Counted from the stretch's first letter, positions 50,801 through 62,690 are shown. The stretch: DNA of 64,000 nucleotides from Kryptolebias marmoratus (GCF_001649575.2 NC_051431.1:8257320-8321319), one strand, 5' to 3'. Notes: generated from the letters alone by a model not told the origin. Made by a program: numbers and translations.

Positions 50801-53800
50801 CATGACGCCTGCTTGAGGTATTTCATTTATATTTTTGGAGATGAAATAAAACAAAATAACAACAACAACAAAAAAAATCACATGAATATTAAATGAAAGC
50901 AAGAAGATAATGGGAGGGAAATGTTAAATGTAATTTCAAATGCTGACTGTGCAGGTAAAGTGAAAAGGGGGATTAGAGGCACGAGTAAAGCCAACTTTAT
51001 TCTGTCTGCAGGAGCTGAGGCACTTGATTCATCAAAGACAGGGGTCAGGGTGTGCTTATCATGGCCAGGTGGGTTTCATTAAGTTGTCATCCTCAGAGCT
51101 GGCAAGTGTGCTGTTGGTGTGACTGTGGCTCTCCAAAGTGAAGAAACCTGAACACCGGGCTGTCTGACTTTGTTGGAGCTTAAAGTGAAAACGTTCCCCA
51201 GGTGTTTACAACTTGTGCTGCCATCATATTCTGCTAGCTAAATTTAGCATCAGAAATCATGTGTGTTGTGTATTTTATATTTATACTAAGGATATGCAAG
51301 AATGAAACCCTTACAGATTCTGACATTATAAAAAAAATTGTGCAAAAATCTTAGTTTTATAGTATTTAAATAAATGAAAATGTTTTATACCATCTAATTT
51401 ATTTAAATTTAAAACTAAAATGCTAATACAATTATTAGTACAGAAATAATATAAAAGGCTGTAATTTGAATCATCTTATTTTAATACATATTTAGAGATA
51501 GAAACAAAGACATAAAACCTAAGAGGGCTTGTCTGCTTTTTGGGTTGCACTCCCAGAACCACAAACAGTTCTTGTTTTTAAAGATCAACACATCTTGAAA
51601 GGGCAAGCCATTTTAACATGTGATTTTGAACAAACTCAGTGGCTGAAGGCTTCAACAAAATATAGAATAAAATCTAGTTAAATTTGATTGTGAAAGTATT
51701 AGTTACATGTCATATGAAAGCCTTTTTCTGCTTTGTAATATATTGTTGCGATCATATAGCCGAACCAGGCTCAGGTTGGGTGGCCATCTACCTCAACCGG
51801 CTACGAGTTGAGAGGACAGGAAAGAGATTCAGCCAAACACAGGATTAATCCAGGTTTAGTTTTTACGGGAAGAAAAGCACAGCTCAGGAAACCCAAGCCA
51901 ACACCAACTAAAGGATTTAACAAGCCTGCAGTGGACTGTTTTGTTCACAGACAGATATGCTAACTCATGTTGGTTGATGGAAATGCATGCTTCAGGACTG
52001 TGTTATCTCGAAAACAGTGATGGGTGGAGCTGCTAGAGATGCAAAATTATTTTAGTATTGCCTCCACTGGTAGCCATGCTGACTGTGTGTCATATGAACC
52101 CACGCTATGCCTCACACAACCTGAGAGATCCATGGACTGTCCGCCAAAACTCATTAAAAGCAGTCAGGTCTTGTTTTTCCCGAAGCATCTGTTCTTTGCT
52201 CTGAATAATCAAAGTGAGGGGTTTGTTTGTGTCAGTCATGTTTAAATTGGGTTTGGGACTCAGCTAAAGCTGTGCTTTATTTTGTTTAGGATTCACAGTG
52301 ACAAAATCTATAGCTGGAGTCTCGTTTGAAAATCAGTTCGGCTAAATTAAAGAGTTTTTCATATCTCAAGATCTACTCCAGGATTTTAGGGGCAAAATGC
52401 AGTATGAGCTGGACAGATTAGGTGACTCAGAAACACCCTTAAGAGATAGTTTGTGCTGCTATTTGACCCTTTACAGAAGATGAATAAATTTGTAGGAATC
52501 TTACTGTGTAAAGTGCATAATGATGATTGAGGTAATTAGTCCCATTAAGTTTAATTGTGCACATATTCATATTTATTTGCTCTGCTCATGCATGTAAGTC
52601 ACCTAGCCTAACAAAAGAATATGTTTGCAAACTTTAAATGTCACTTGAGCCTTGTTTACCATGATGGTAGTGACGTTGTGCATTTTTCACAACAAGAAAT
52701 GAATGCTCTAACTCATAAATATATATAGAAAACAAACTTGTTTTTTTCCTTCACTTCTATGCATGAAAAACTTAGTATGAGGATTGTCTGCTATGAATGT
52801 GTATAATTGCCTCAAAGCAACAAACTTTATTGTCTGATATTTGCATTCTCTACAACAGCCTAATGTAGAAATTGTCGCTCTTTTAAAATAAAACACATTT
52901 TTTGAAGCAGAAAATATATTGTGTTCTCTCACATGACATTTAAACAACTCTCGCACATCAAGAATACTTATTTGTAGAGTTTGAAATCATTTATTTGCTC
53001 TGTGCCCAAAGTCTTTCTATGTTCTCCGTTGCACAAGAAATTCAGCTCAGTTCATTAGAAAGCATTTGGCAAACAGGCGCTGGCTTATTTCGAAAATCCA
53101 CAGAGGCCATAACTTTGATAAAACCACTGTGACTTCATTTGATAAACTAAATTGCATCATTATAACAGCAGTGACTAGTTTATGTGATCTCCTCTGTGGA
53201 GTGAAAACAATGAACACTGAAGCCAAGCATTAAGGGTTTGTCTTTACTAATCACGCTGCCAAGGCTGCTGATTGCATTCACAATAATCAATGTGACATCT
53301 TTAAAAGACAAAAAAAAAAGAGTTAATGAAATGTGGAAACTCGCACCATCTATGAGGGATTTTCTCTATAACATACTTACTGACCAACTGATAGGATGAG
53401 AGTTTTTATTTGTCAAGACATATAATTAGATTTTTAAGCAGCAGTAAATCAGGTGTGTCCATGCTTGTAGTTGCTGCTACCTATTGGAAAGAGATCAGGT
53501 TGAAAAATTGGTGTAGCTGCTGTGGGGCTGAGAAGATGCTTGTTTCAGCATGTTGTGCATGTCACCCTTCCCACCACTGTTGCAATCAATGCTGCCTTGA
53601 CAAATCTCCCCTGGAGTATGAATCATATTTTCAAGCGTTTGAAGGGCATTTGCTCACTCTGGCTCTCACAGTGACCCAGCTCCTGCTCACATTTACAACC
53701 TTTTCACACTGGACAGAAAATCCTCTCTGTATTCACCGGCTGACTCAAAGATGTCATGTTTGTGCTGTCCTGTATAATGAGGATGCAGTTTTTATTTACA

Positions 53801-54234
53801 AATGAGCTATTTAAAAAAAAAAATTGTTTTACAAGTAGACACAAATACTCCGCTTCAGCTTGGACCTACAGAGACAAAAATATGGCTGCACGTCTCTTCA
53901 CTTTTATCGTATTTTGACAGAAACAGCAGACTGAAGTGGAAGCTCATAATCAGATATTACAAACCCTTTGACCCATGATGACTGTGAACTAGTTTTGATG
54001 CTCAAATCTTTTTGACACATCTTACCCTTTGGCACGAGAAGAACAGAAGTGAAGAATGCATGATAAGACTGGTTGGTTTTGTCCTCTTCAACCCGATTAA
54101 ATTATTCTTTTTTTTTGCAAAATCACATTAGCATATTATTTTAGCTGGCATTTTTTTAATATACCATTACAGAAGTGCAGCATAGCAGATGTAAGAGTAA
54201 GGAACATGTGATGATTATAACTAATGGAACTGGC
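50801..54234. other. 3.4 kb of non-coding DNA
   Basis: The part 51,750-52,020 (TTGGGTGGCCATCTACCTC, CGGCTACGAGTTGAGAGGAC) resembles unnamed dispersed fish repeats but is not assigned. A 131-codon frame at 53410-53805 is cysteine-rich but matches no zinc-binding pattern I recognise. Confidence 0.4.
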
Positions 54235-54729
<495 letters not shown>

Positions 54730-54776
54730 TTAGGGTCTGTGAACGTAGAGCTGATGTAACTTTAAACTGTCTCTAT

Positions 54777-54946
54777 GTGTGAGTGAGAGCATGAATGACT
54801 GTCTGTCTCGTTCGTCTCTATGTGGCCCTTTGATAAACTGATGACCTGTCTTGGGTGTACCCTGTTTCTCACCCACTGCTGGAGATAGGCACCAGCTCCC
54901 CCACGATACTGCACAGAAAAGCAGAGAAAGACAATGGATGAATGGC
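54777..54946 (+). repeat. composite SINE/LINE-tail repeat with degenerate GGATG tail
   Basis: GTCTCTATGTGGCCCTTTG, ATGACCTGTCTTGGGTGTAC, GAGATAGGCACCAGCTCCC and GCACAGAAAAGCAGAG, ending CAATGGATGAATGG. It lies between the two Tc1-like fossils. A 130-codon minus-strand frame across it is a chance frame. Confidence 0.8.
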
Positions 54947-55149
54947 TCTTTAACACTGGCAACATTTAACCTTTTTATGTTCAGCTGTTTTGTGTAGCTT
55001 TGAAATAAAACTACAGTGTTAGATAAATCTAAGGAAAACATAAAATAATTTCTAGAAAAATCAGGAGACTCTGTATGAGAAACCACTTTGCCACCATGGT
55101 CAATACAGCCAAGATATCTCAAAAGTATTTAAAAAGATACACTGTTACT

Positions 55150-55805
55150 CAACACAGTCATCCATAAATGCAACCTGAGTGTGTGTCATGTGAGGAGGAA
55201 GCCGTACAAGATACCAACATTTCCACAGAAACATTGCCAGTTTCCATGAACACAAACTCATTTTAGAAACACAGGCAGTGGACACGTTCTGTAGTCAGAT
55301 GAGTCCATGTTTTAACTTGTTTTTGGGAAAATTAGATGTTGGGTTCAATGTGCTTAAGATAGGAAAACCATCACGCTGTTATCAGCAAAATGCGCAGAAG
55401 CCACTGTCAGTGATGTTATGTGGCGTGTCACGTCTGACTAGTGTGAATGAACTGCAGATACCTCTGACGCAGAAGCATATTGGAATTTCGGAGAAACACA
55501 ACCCAGTTATTTGAGCAGAACAGCGCAGGACTTCATTTTGCATGACTTACAACAATGTGGCTTCTAAGACACGAAGCGTGTGTGTTTGGCTCACCTTCTT
55601 GCAGCTGGATTGTGTTGAAAATGTATGGCAGTTTATAAAGGAGACAACAACAGCATGTTAAAGAGCATAAATCTTCTAAACTGCAAGAATCGGCAGATTT
55701 CACTGTGAAAATTCAGCACTTTGTATCCTCAGTTCCCAAATAAATATAAGGTTTGATTAAAAGGAAAGTTTGCCATGTTGTGAAACTAAACTGCAAACAT
55801 GTCCC
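55150..55805 (+). pseudogene. Tc1-like transposase fossil of a second subfamily
   Basis: Plus-strand sequence follows a Tc1-like transposase gene from about the middle to its end. ATCCATAAATGCAACCTGAG is followed by TCAGATGAGTCCATGTTT (SDES, the first catalytic Asp) and LFLGKLDVGFNVLKIGK (55,320-55,365). Next come CYQQNAQKPLSVMLCGV, ACAATGTGGCTTCTAAGACA, TTGAAAATGTATGGCAGTTT (the IENVW-type block) and TATCCTCAGTTCCCAAATAA at the C-terminus. A frameshift lies just after SDES and many stops follow. The orientation is opposite to, and the subfamily different from, the fossil at 54.2 kb. Confidence 0.88.
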
Positions 55806-56794
55806 CCTGTTTCTCTCTTTTTTAGTGAAATCACTTCCTGTTTTTTTTTAAACAAAGTTTTTGTCAGTTCAAATGATGTGAAGAGTTTAGTTCATTTATA
55901 TATTTGTCTGTAAAATATGGGATCAGTCCAATTAAAAACAAAACAAATCTACTTTTCATTACAATAACCAGCTGTTGTGGACACGAGGGTTCGTTTTTGT
56001 TCTAAGAAATGTTCCTGAAATCACAATTTCAATATAAGATTTTGGTTTTGTCATTAATTGAACGTCTGAACAACTGCTGTTTGACTGACAGAAGTTGTCA
56101 ATAAAGTGCATGTAGAAAACAGAACTTTTTAAAAACATGTAGTTTGTAAAGACATTTACAACAAAAATTATGATAAAATAAAATAAAATTAAACACTTTT
56201 TTTTTTACAGGAATCTCATTTTTAACTAAAAGCAATGTGACTTCTTAATATCAGAAAATCTATTCAATTGGTAGAAAATATTCTTCTGACTGAACAGAAA
56301 GAAAATTCCTTTATTTTGGCCAGACAATAACCAGCAGCTAATATATATGAAAATCTAAATTAAAATAAAATGCTGTGCCTGTGAAGTGCTGCTCAGCAGA
56401 AATAACATTATTTGCTCAATTTGGGGCTGATGCCATGTCAGGAAGTTAATGGTACAATTTAAATTTCATTTTGTGATTCATCATTACAATCCCCAGAAGT
56501 TCAAAACAGGAGTGCAAATGCTGCCACCAGGCTGCTTTTGGAAAAGTCTAATATAGAAGTCACATTAGTTATGTAATAAAATGTAAATCAAATTACAGTT
56601 ACAATGTAAGACTTGAGCAGAGACCTTTTTCCAAAAATAAAAAAAAGACTACTGTGTAGAAGCTCTGTAGCTCTGAAGTGAGTGATGAGAGGCGATAAAA
56701 ATGAACAAAAAGAAGACTGTCATGACCTGATTGCAGGGGACAAAAATAAAAGCTTAAACCGAACAAGTGAACCCTCGTTTGTTTCCTGAGAAGG
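55806..56794. other. non-coding
   Basis: AT-rich; no exon or element is recognised. Confidence 0.4.
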
Positions 56795-57000
56795 ATGGTG
56801 CTTCTGCACGCAAATGAAAACACTGCGGCTGCCAACCACACTCTTAAACTTTCAAGGTGATACCTGATTCTTTGTATCAGCAGGAAACTGTTGCCAAGGG
56901 AACAGAATTACTTGACTGTTGATAAAGAATGTCAGGCAATCAAGAGGGAGCTGGAGGCACTGAAGCACTGATAGGGCAGCAGCACCTCTACCTTTTTTTC
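56795..57000 (+). pseudogene. Ty3/gypsy-type pol fossil (reverse transcriptase/RNase H junction)
   Basis: One plus-strand frame from about 56,870 to 56,978 reads SRKLLPREQNYLTVDKECQA followed by IKRELEALKH. This block joins reverse transcriptase and RNase H in Ty3/gypsy elements, where LPRE-x-x-Y-x-TVEKEC-LAI is characteristic. Just upstream VLLHANE recalls the preceding VLLQ segment, in another frame. The reading frame stops immediately after LKH. No LTRs or other pol domains are nearby, so it is a short relic. As a chance match it would be very unlikely. Confidence 0.75.
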
Positions 57001-58693
57001 CTCTTTGAACAAGGAAGTGGGAAAGCTGACAATCCATCAGCGATTGCACAGACGCTGGTCTGATTCATTGTGACCAGTGCTGTAACAGTGTTGTGGTTTA
57101 AATGTCTCTATCTAAGCGAGGCAGCTGCAGTTGAAGCTATGTAAACCAAAGGCATTCATAATCAGTCATTACCTGACAAAAATAGACATCGGAAGGTCAC
57201 CTACAAGACTCAGGCAGGTTTACAGAGAGAGGCAGCAGACAAATGTCAGTGTGCTGTTCTCAGAAGACTTCAGATCCGTGGCTTGGCATTTTTCTCTTTC
57301 CGCTGTGTTATTGGTTGTTCTGTTTCAAGCGAGGCTGTCAAATCTCCACGCAAAAGCCACTTGTCTTTATGTAACATATCTAATTCAATGCTACTTGTTT
57401 CGAGTGGAACCTGCCCTGTTCAACAAAGTGAATGTGATCGGGCTGAGATTTTTTTTATTTTTTTATTTTTATGAGTCGTGTTCAAGAGGCAGTTCTATTT
57501 GTACTTCCCACTACAATCTGCAATAAAAGTGTATCACCTGGATATATGTAGGTGTCTAAAAACACATAATGTGCAACTAATACTTTACTGAGAATACATG
57601 ACTTTGTGAGTCCAGCATCACTTTTTGAAAGTCAGATACTATTGCTTTTTCCCGTCTTTTCTTTCCTTTTGGGGACACCTCGCCAGCATACTAATGCACC
57701 ACATTTTGCATTTTGCAATGTGCTGGGTTAATGAAGTGAAAGGTTGTACAGTATTTAAATCACAGAGCTGTAAACAGATGGACATAGCCTCTGGGTTTTA
57801 TAAAATTATATGAATGCAAATGTACATAACTTGCCATCCTTCCAGCTGTCCACAGGCTCCACTTGTTGTAAAAAGGTGTATTAATTTTTCCACAATTTGT
57901 TCCCTCATAATGAATTCATTGTCTGTCGCTTATTTTAAAATCTTGCACCAGATCTCATTTATTTAGACTAAGCAGCTGAAGAAATGAAGGAATTTCATTT
58001 TAATGTGATACAATTTGACTCACAGAGCAGCCTTTGAAATAAACGAAGCCCTATGCAGACCTGCTGGATCAGTTACTTCAAATTTTTCAGAAATCTTTTT
58101 TTTAATAAGTCTTAAAATTTCAGATTTAATGAAAATGCCTGAGAGGTTTCATTTTTTTCTATTAAAAAAATGAGACTGACAATCATTACTCATAGTGATA
58201 TGAACAAGAATTCCCTCTTGACCCGTTTTTTTTTTTTTTTTTTTTGAGAGTTTGGTTTCGAGGTCTGAGATGTGATGAAAGCAGAGAAGGGAGTGAGAGC
58301 CGACTGCACGCTCATTTAAATCATGTTCACTTCGAGAATCTGTAAGCTGCAAATTGCAAGTAATTATGATCCACTTACCAAAAAAAAAAAAAAAATCACC
58401 TCTCTGAAGACTCTTACAAGCTAAAATATTTGAATACCATCGAAAGACATTTTATTTTCTTTTTTTGTGTGTATGTAATTAAAATGACTCAAATGTTAAT
58501 ATAACATTTAGTGACTCTAAAACCCTGCTATCTGTAGTAGTGTTTAAATAATTTAAGGTGCATGAAAAAAAATAACATTTTTGATCACTGACTGCATGTC
58601 ATCTGACCAATAAGTCAGAAAACCCCAAGTCTTTTAACTTTTATTTCATAGTCAGCTTTATTATCGGCTGACGCTAAAGGTGAACGTGGTAAT
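57001..58693. other. 1.7 kb of non-coding DNA
   Basis: No exon is recognised. T20 at 58226-58245 and A16 at 58380-58395 are homopolymers. A 131-codon frame at 57131-57526 has no recognisable content. Confidence 0.4.
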
Positions 58694-59395
58694 GTTTTTG
58701 TCTGTGTGTGTGTGTTAAATTGTATGTAGTGTTAGCAAAATATCTCATGAAACAGATGGTGTATATTTATGAAACTCTAAGCAAGTAATCACTGGATGTG
58801 CTTTTACAACTGATTAACTTTTGGAGTCAATCTTATTAAAAATGGTGACCACAGCTTAGCAATCGTTTCAAACACAGGAATGGCTGAAACTCAGCCAGTT
58901 TTACGGATATTACGCTAAAATTTGGTGTGGTAGTAGTTGAGACTAATCTTAAACACACACTGTGAGCACTAATTGATCATTTAAAATTTGCTTTTAAAAC
59001 TTTTCCATTAACTATTAAAGTCAACGTTTCATGTCTGTTAGCAGAATATCTTACAAACCACTGGATGAATTTTAATTAAATTAATTAGTATACAACTCAA
59101 AGTGATTAACTTTCTGAGTCAATGCAAGATGAGTACCACAGCTAATCAGCATTAGCCAACACAAAAATGCCTTTAACTCAGTCAATTTTACTGCTTTAGA
59201 GCTAAAACTTGGTGTGGTAGTAGTCGAGAGTCATTCCAAATACATACACTGAGCGCTACGCATTGTGCCCCATCTTTGATTTAAACTTTGGCAATAACTA
59301 TTAGCGTCAATCCTGTTTGTCTGTTCACAGAATATCTCATGAATCACTGGACTTAGTTCAAAACTCTGGCATGAAAGCTGTCAGGTGATGAATGT
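58694..59395 (+). repeat. dispersed ~300-bp-monomer repeat, copy 8 (most complete)
   Basis: It begins with a TG microsatellite (58,703-58,714). The start motif GTTAGCAAAATATCTCATG follows at 58731 and recurs as GTTAGCAGAATATCTTAC at 59037 and GTTCACAGAATATCTCATG at 59323, giving periods of 306 and 286 bp. Each monomer has GATTAACTTT-GAGTCAAT, ACCACAGCT, AACTCAG-CAGTTTTAC and TTGGTGTGGTAGTAGT-GAGA. The element closes with the far-end sequence GGCATGAAAGCTGTCAGGTG. Confidence 0.9.
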
Positions 59396-59604
59396 TTTTT
59401 CTGTAGTTTATGTTTAAAATTGAGTTTAGTTATGAAAATCCAAATAAGGATTCTGAAAATATGCTGCTACAACTTGACAAATAGGCTCTTGGTTTTCAGC
59501 ACAGTAAAGTTAATATAGAGTAAAAGACATCACTACTGTATACACAAAAGAAACAAAAGCTCCCACAGCCTTCTTTTTAAAATCTATTTCCAAATCTCTT
59601 CCGC

Positions 59605-59900
59605 AGCCTTAAATCCTTCTCCCATTTTGAAACTTGGCTGCAGGGATTTGCTTCCATCCAGACTCAAAAGCATTTGCGACCTTTCTTGTACTGATGTTTG
59701 GCGATAATGCCTCGCTTGCGGTTGGTGTGCCAGGTGATGAAAGATTTTTCATGTCACAGTTTATCCCAGAGGTGTTCAACAAGGGGGTTGAGGCCAGGGT
59801 CGAATATCTTCTCAACAAACCCAAGACACAGTTATGATCCTTTCTTTGTGCATGTGGTGTTGAAACGGGAAAAGGGTCCTCTTTAAATTGTTGCCTCAAA
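59605..59900 (-). pseudogene. Tc1-like transposase fossil, third copy (short)
   Basis: On the minus strand, sequence around 59,760-59,895 follows the end of a Tc1-like catalytic domain: AACAATTTAAAGAGGACCC, then a CATGCACAAAG segment, then CTCAACCCCCTTGTTGAACA, the degenerate equivalent of the SPDLNPIEH block. A 96-codon open frame covers it but is out of the ancestral frame in parts. It is more decayed than the copies at 54.2 and 55.2 kb. Confidence 0.6.
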
Positions 59901-60914
59901 ATCTTGGAAAGATAAACCTATCGTAAATACGAGTGTAAGTAAAATGAATTAGAATTTTTTCTAAATTAGACACTAAACTATGACAAATGAAGACACAAGA
60001 GCACATCTGTCTACTGTTATCTTGAGCTATGAACATAAAAGAAAAGAAGTACCTAACAAACCTGCCTGAAATGTTTCTCACATTACAGTTCTGTTCATTA
60101 TACAGTTTTCTGGATTCAGATACACGTTAAACATTTGAGTGAGATAAAAATATTTTTTTTCCCACACAGTGGCATTTATTTCAGATTCCTTGGCTGTCAT
60201 TTTTGTCTGCTCTTATCCTGCTAGAGAATTCCAACTTGTGTGAGTGTGGTGTTGGCCACTATGACTTTCAGTTACCTTTAATAACTTTAATCAAAACTAA
60301 ATTAAATATAGTTTTAACAAATTAGGCTACTACAAGCCAAATTTAAGCTGTTTAAGCCTGCCAAAAATAATGAGCTCCTTCTTAAAAATAACGTGTATGT
60401 CTGGGATATTTCCTGTGGAGCAGAAAATATTCAATTTTTACATAACCAAGTTATTTTGACCCGTTTTTGTTTTTATCCATATTTACTTTTCATTTTCTGA
60501 CAGGAGCTTTGTCTTTGGTGACCTATTGTTTGAGCAGAAATACTGTGAGTGCATCTTTGTTCTGTTCCTGTGATACAAACCTGGCTCTCCTCAGTCATTA
60601 CTCACCCAGTACTGAATCCTCCCTGGTTTTAGGCTTTCGTCTGCCAGATCCTTGTATTACCTCCTGTTCTCTGTCCCAGTCAGTTTAGCATGTTTGGATC
60701 TATAGTGTGTTTGTTCTTCTGGGTTTTCTGCCAGACATGTGCAGCATGTTTGAAGTTGCTGCTCACCTGCCTGCTTTCATACTGTAAGTCTCTGTGGGTC
60801 TTCGTAGAACTGAAATGTTGCAATGAGTCAGTAGCTTAAGGGTAATTTGTTTTCAGGTGCAAATAAAATAGAAAAACCAGACAATGTGAACAACTTAAGT
60901 CAACCTTTTACAAA
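59901..60914. other. non-coding, presumed intron or intergenic
   Basis: It contains two AG...GTGAGT segments (60185-60239 and 60504-60544) whose reading phases happen to join each other and the terminal exon at 61,929. They are discussed under findings and are not called as exons. Confidence 0.35.
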
Positions 60915-61640
60915 AGGCCTAGCAGTCCATGATATATCACCTGCTGCCTTTCATGCCACAGTTTTAAACTCTAATTATTTAAAAAGGGGGGGAAAAAAGG
61001 ACTGAGTTAAAGCTGTTTTGGTCAAACCTTGTAAATGATGTTATGCACGACTCATGTGATGCTGTGAGATCTTGTCGGTGTTGAGGATCTCTCTCAGCTA
61101 CTATAACACCAATTATAGCTCAATACCTGTGAATTTTACTGAGTTAGCCATTTTTGTGATAAAGATTTGTGGCTAAGGTCAATTAGCTGTGGTGGCCATC
61201 TTGAACAGGGACAACTCCAAAAGTTAATGATTTGTAGATCAATCCAATTATTACTTTCTAACAGTTTCACTATAATCTGACCAGTGGTTTGTGAGATATT
61301 TAGCTAACAGACAAACAAGGTCAATTCCAATAGTTAATGCCATAGTTTCAAGCTCAAATTTGGCACAATATAACGCTCAGACTATATGTTGGGAATGACT
61401 CGAAACTATCATCACACCAAGTTTTAGCTCAAGATCTGTAAAATTGACTGAGTTAATGTGAATTTTGTATTTCCTTATGCCGGTTTGCTGTGGTGGCCCT
61501 TTTAAATTGAGTTGACTCTAAAAGCTGATCAGTTGTAGATGTACATCCAGTGATTAGTTTCTGAAAGTTTTGTTAAATCTGTCCTGCTGTTCATAAGATA
61601 TTTTGCAAACAGACAAGCAGAGTTGACTGCATTAGTTCGT
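60915..61640 (-). repeat. dispersed ~300-bp-monomer repeat, copy 9 (two monomers)
   Basis: On the plus strand it starts with the far end (GGCCTAGCAGTCCATGATAT, CTGCCTTTCATGCCACAG). Two monomers follow, each with CTCAGCTAC or CGAAACTATC, AGCTCAAGATCTGTAAA or AGCTCAATACCTGTGAA, GCTGTGGTGGCC and GTGATTAGTTTCTGAAAG. The start motif appears in reverse near 61,302 and 61,604, about 300 bp apart. Confidence 0.9.
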
Positions 61641-61928
61641 GGCAAAATTTTAAAAACAAATTTTGATCTCATCAATTTGTGTTGAGCAGAACAAATTTGT
61701 TCTTCTTTTCATGCTTGCTTCTTCTTATTTGATTGATAGATGCACACAACAACTTTTATTGCTGTTTTCATCAAAGTCTGGCCAAAAATGGTAGCGCTTC
61801 TTGTGTTGTCATACACTTAATCTTTTGTTTTCCATATACCTCAAGCCCTGTGAGTCCAGACCGGTCATTCTCTAAATGCTGCAACAATTCAAAACTTGTA
61901 TTGGATCTGACAATTTTACTGCTCTCAG

Positions 61929-62170
61929 ACACCCAACAAATTGAAAAATCACTTAACTTAGAGGGGTTCAGGAAGATGAGTAATGTGAAATGGACAGAGA
62001 ATTTACACACCACCTGTCTTTCCAATGACTCAGATGCTGGCTGCTCTCCAGAAAGCGGTCCTAATCACACACTAACTCTGAAACTTACCGACTTCTTCCG
62101 AGTGCAGCGTTTGAAGTGGAAGCAGCAGCTGCAGCTGCCAGGAGTCTTCGACCTTTCTGAGATTGTCTGA
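61929..62170 (+). CDS. probable 3'-terminal coding exon of an unidentified gene
   Basis: A good acceptor (TTTTACTGCTCTCAG, AG at 61927-61928) opens a frame of 79 complete codons ending at TGA (62168-62170), with two bases completing a split codon at the start. An alternative acceptor (CCATATACCTCAAG) would start the exon at 61846. Codon use becomes clearly protein-like toward the end, rich in CTG, CAG and GTG, unlike other frames here. The peptide is hydrophilic and Ser/Asp-rich (SNDSDAGCSPESGPNHT). It ends with LTLKLTDFFRVQRLKWKQQL and then QLPGVFDLSEIV. The block TLKLTDFFRVQR (62075-62110) fits a PCNA-interacting PIP box of the degron type: hydrophobic at position 4, TD at 5-6, FF at 7-8 and a basic residue four positions on. 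The usual Gln at position 1 is Thr. I do not recognise the gene. Its other exons must lie upstream and were not found with confidence. Confidence 0.6.
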
Positions 62171-62440
62171 ACAAATTGGTTGGCAGCAGGATGAGTTTGT
62201 GACTTTTTTATTTATTTTTTTTAAGCAAAGTCACAAAAAAAAGTTGCTCAACTCACACACATCATGGAGCTGATTTTACCAAACTATGCTGGGTGATTTG
62301 CGTTTTTTATTTTTAACCTCATGCAGTTTAGGTTTTTTCAAACAAAAATTTGAATTGTAGAATTAAGATGCAGTGTTACATGCAGCAAAGTTCTCAAGTA
62401 TTTTTTTAACAATAAATGTGTAAAGCAGTTTAAAATGTTT
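62171..62440 (+). promoter_or_regulatory. 3' UTR with poly(A) signal of the unidentified gene
   Basis: AT-rich sequence after the stop codon carries AATAAA at 62411-62416. T- and GT-rich sequence follows (TTTATCTTTTTGTACC, then TTTTGTTTGGGTTTT), which is the expected layout of a cleavage site near 62,435. It supports the reading of the preceding open frame as a real terminal exon. Confidence 0.5.
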
Positions 62441-62549
62441 ATCTTTTTGTACCTAAGAATGTATTTTGTTTGGGTTTTATCTTTTTGAGAGCTCAAGATA
62501 AGGTGACCAGAAGTCTAAGCCTTAATTTACAGCAGAGTGTAGGTGGGAA
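62441..62549. other. non-coding spacer
   Basis: Nothing is recognised. Confidence 0.3.
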
Positions 62550-62690
62550 AAGATCTGTGGTTTGACCCCTGACCATATGTCTACATGTTAAGAGTCCTTG
62601 GGCGAGATCATGAACCCATCCACTTCCTCTGATGTACTCATTAGTATATGACTGTGTGTCTGATCTATTCAGTGTGCACAGAGTTTCAAA
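62550..62690 (+). repeat. tRNA-derived SINE fragment
   Basis: The B-box-like GGTTTGACCCC (62559-62569) is followed by GAGTCCTTGGGCGAGATCAT, GAACCCATCCACTTCC and GTATATGACTGTGTGTCTG. This is the motif order of the common fish SINE body (GTCCTTGGGCAAGACACTGAACCC type). The A-box end is missing. Confidence 0.65.

Noticed and set aside
53410..53805. 131-codon cysteine-rich frame (CCACHPSHHCCNQCC)
   Set aside because: The Cys/His cluster suggests a zinc finger at first sight, but the spacing fits no known finger, and the surrounding sequence looks non-coding.
54730..55122. 130-codon minus-strand frame
   Set aside because: Lies across the GGATG-tailed repeat and the start of the Tc1-like fossil, antisense to the repeat; a chance frame.
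57131..57526. 131-codon plus-strand frame
   Set aside because: Hydrophobic low-complexity content and a long T-rich end; no family resemblance.
58226..58395. T20 and A16 tracts 130 bp apart, considered as inverted ends of an element
   Set aside because: Only the homopolymers match; no flanking duplication or terminal motif.
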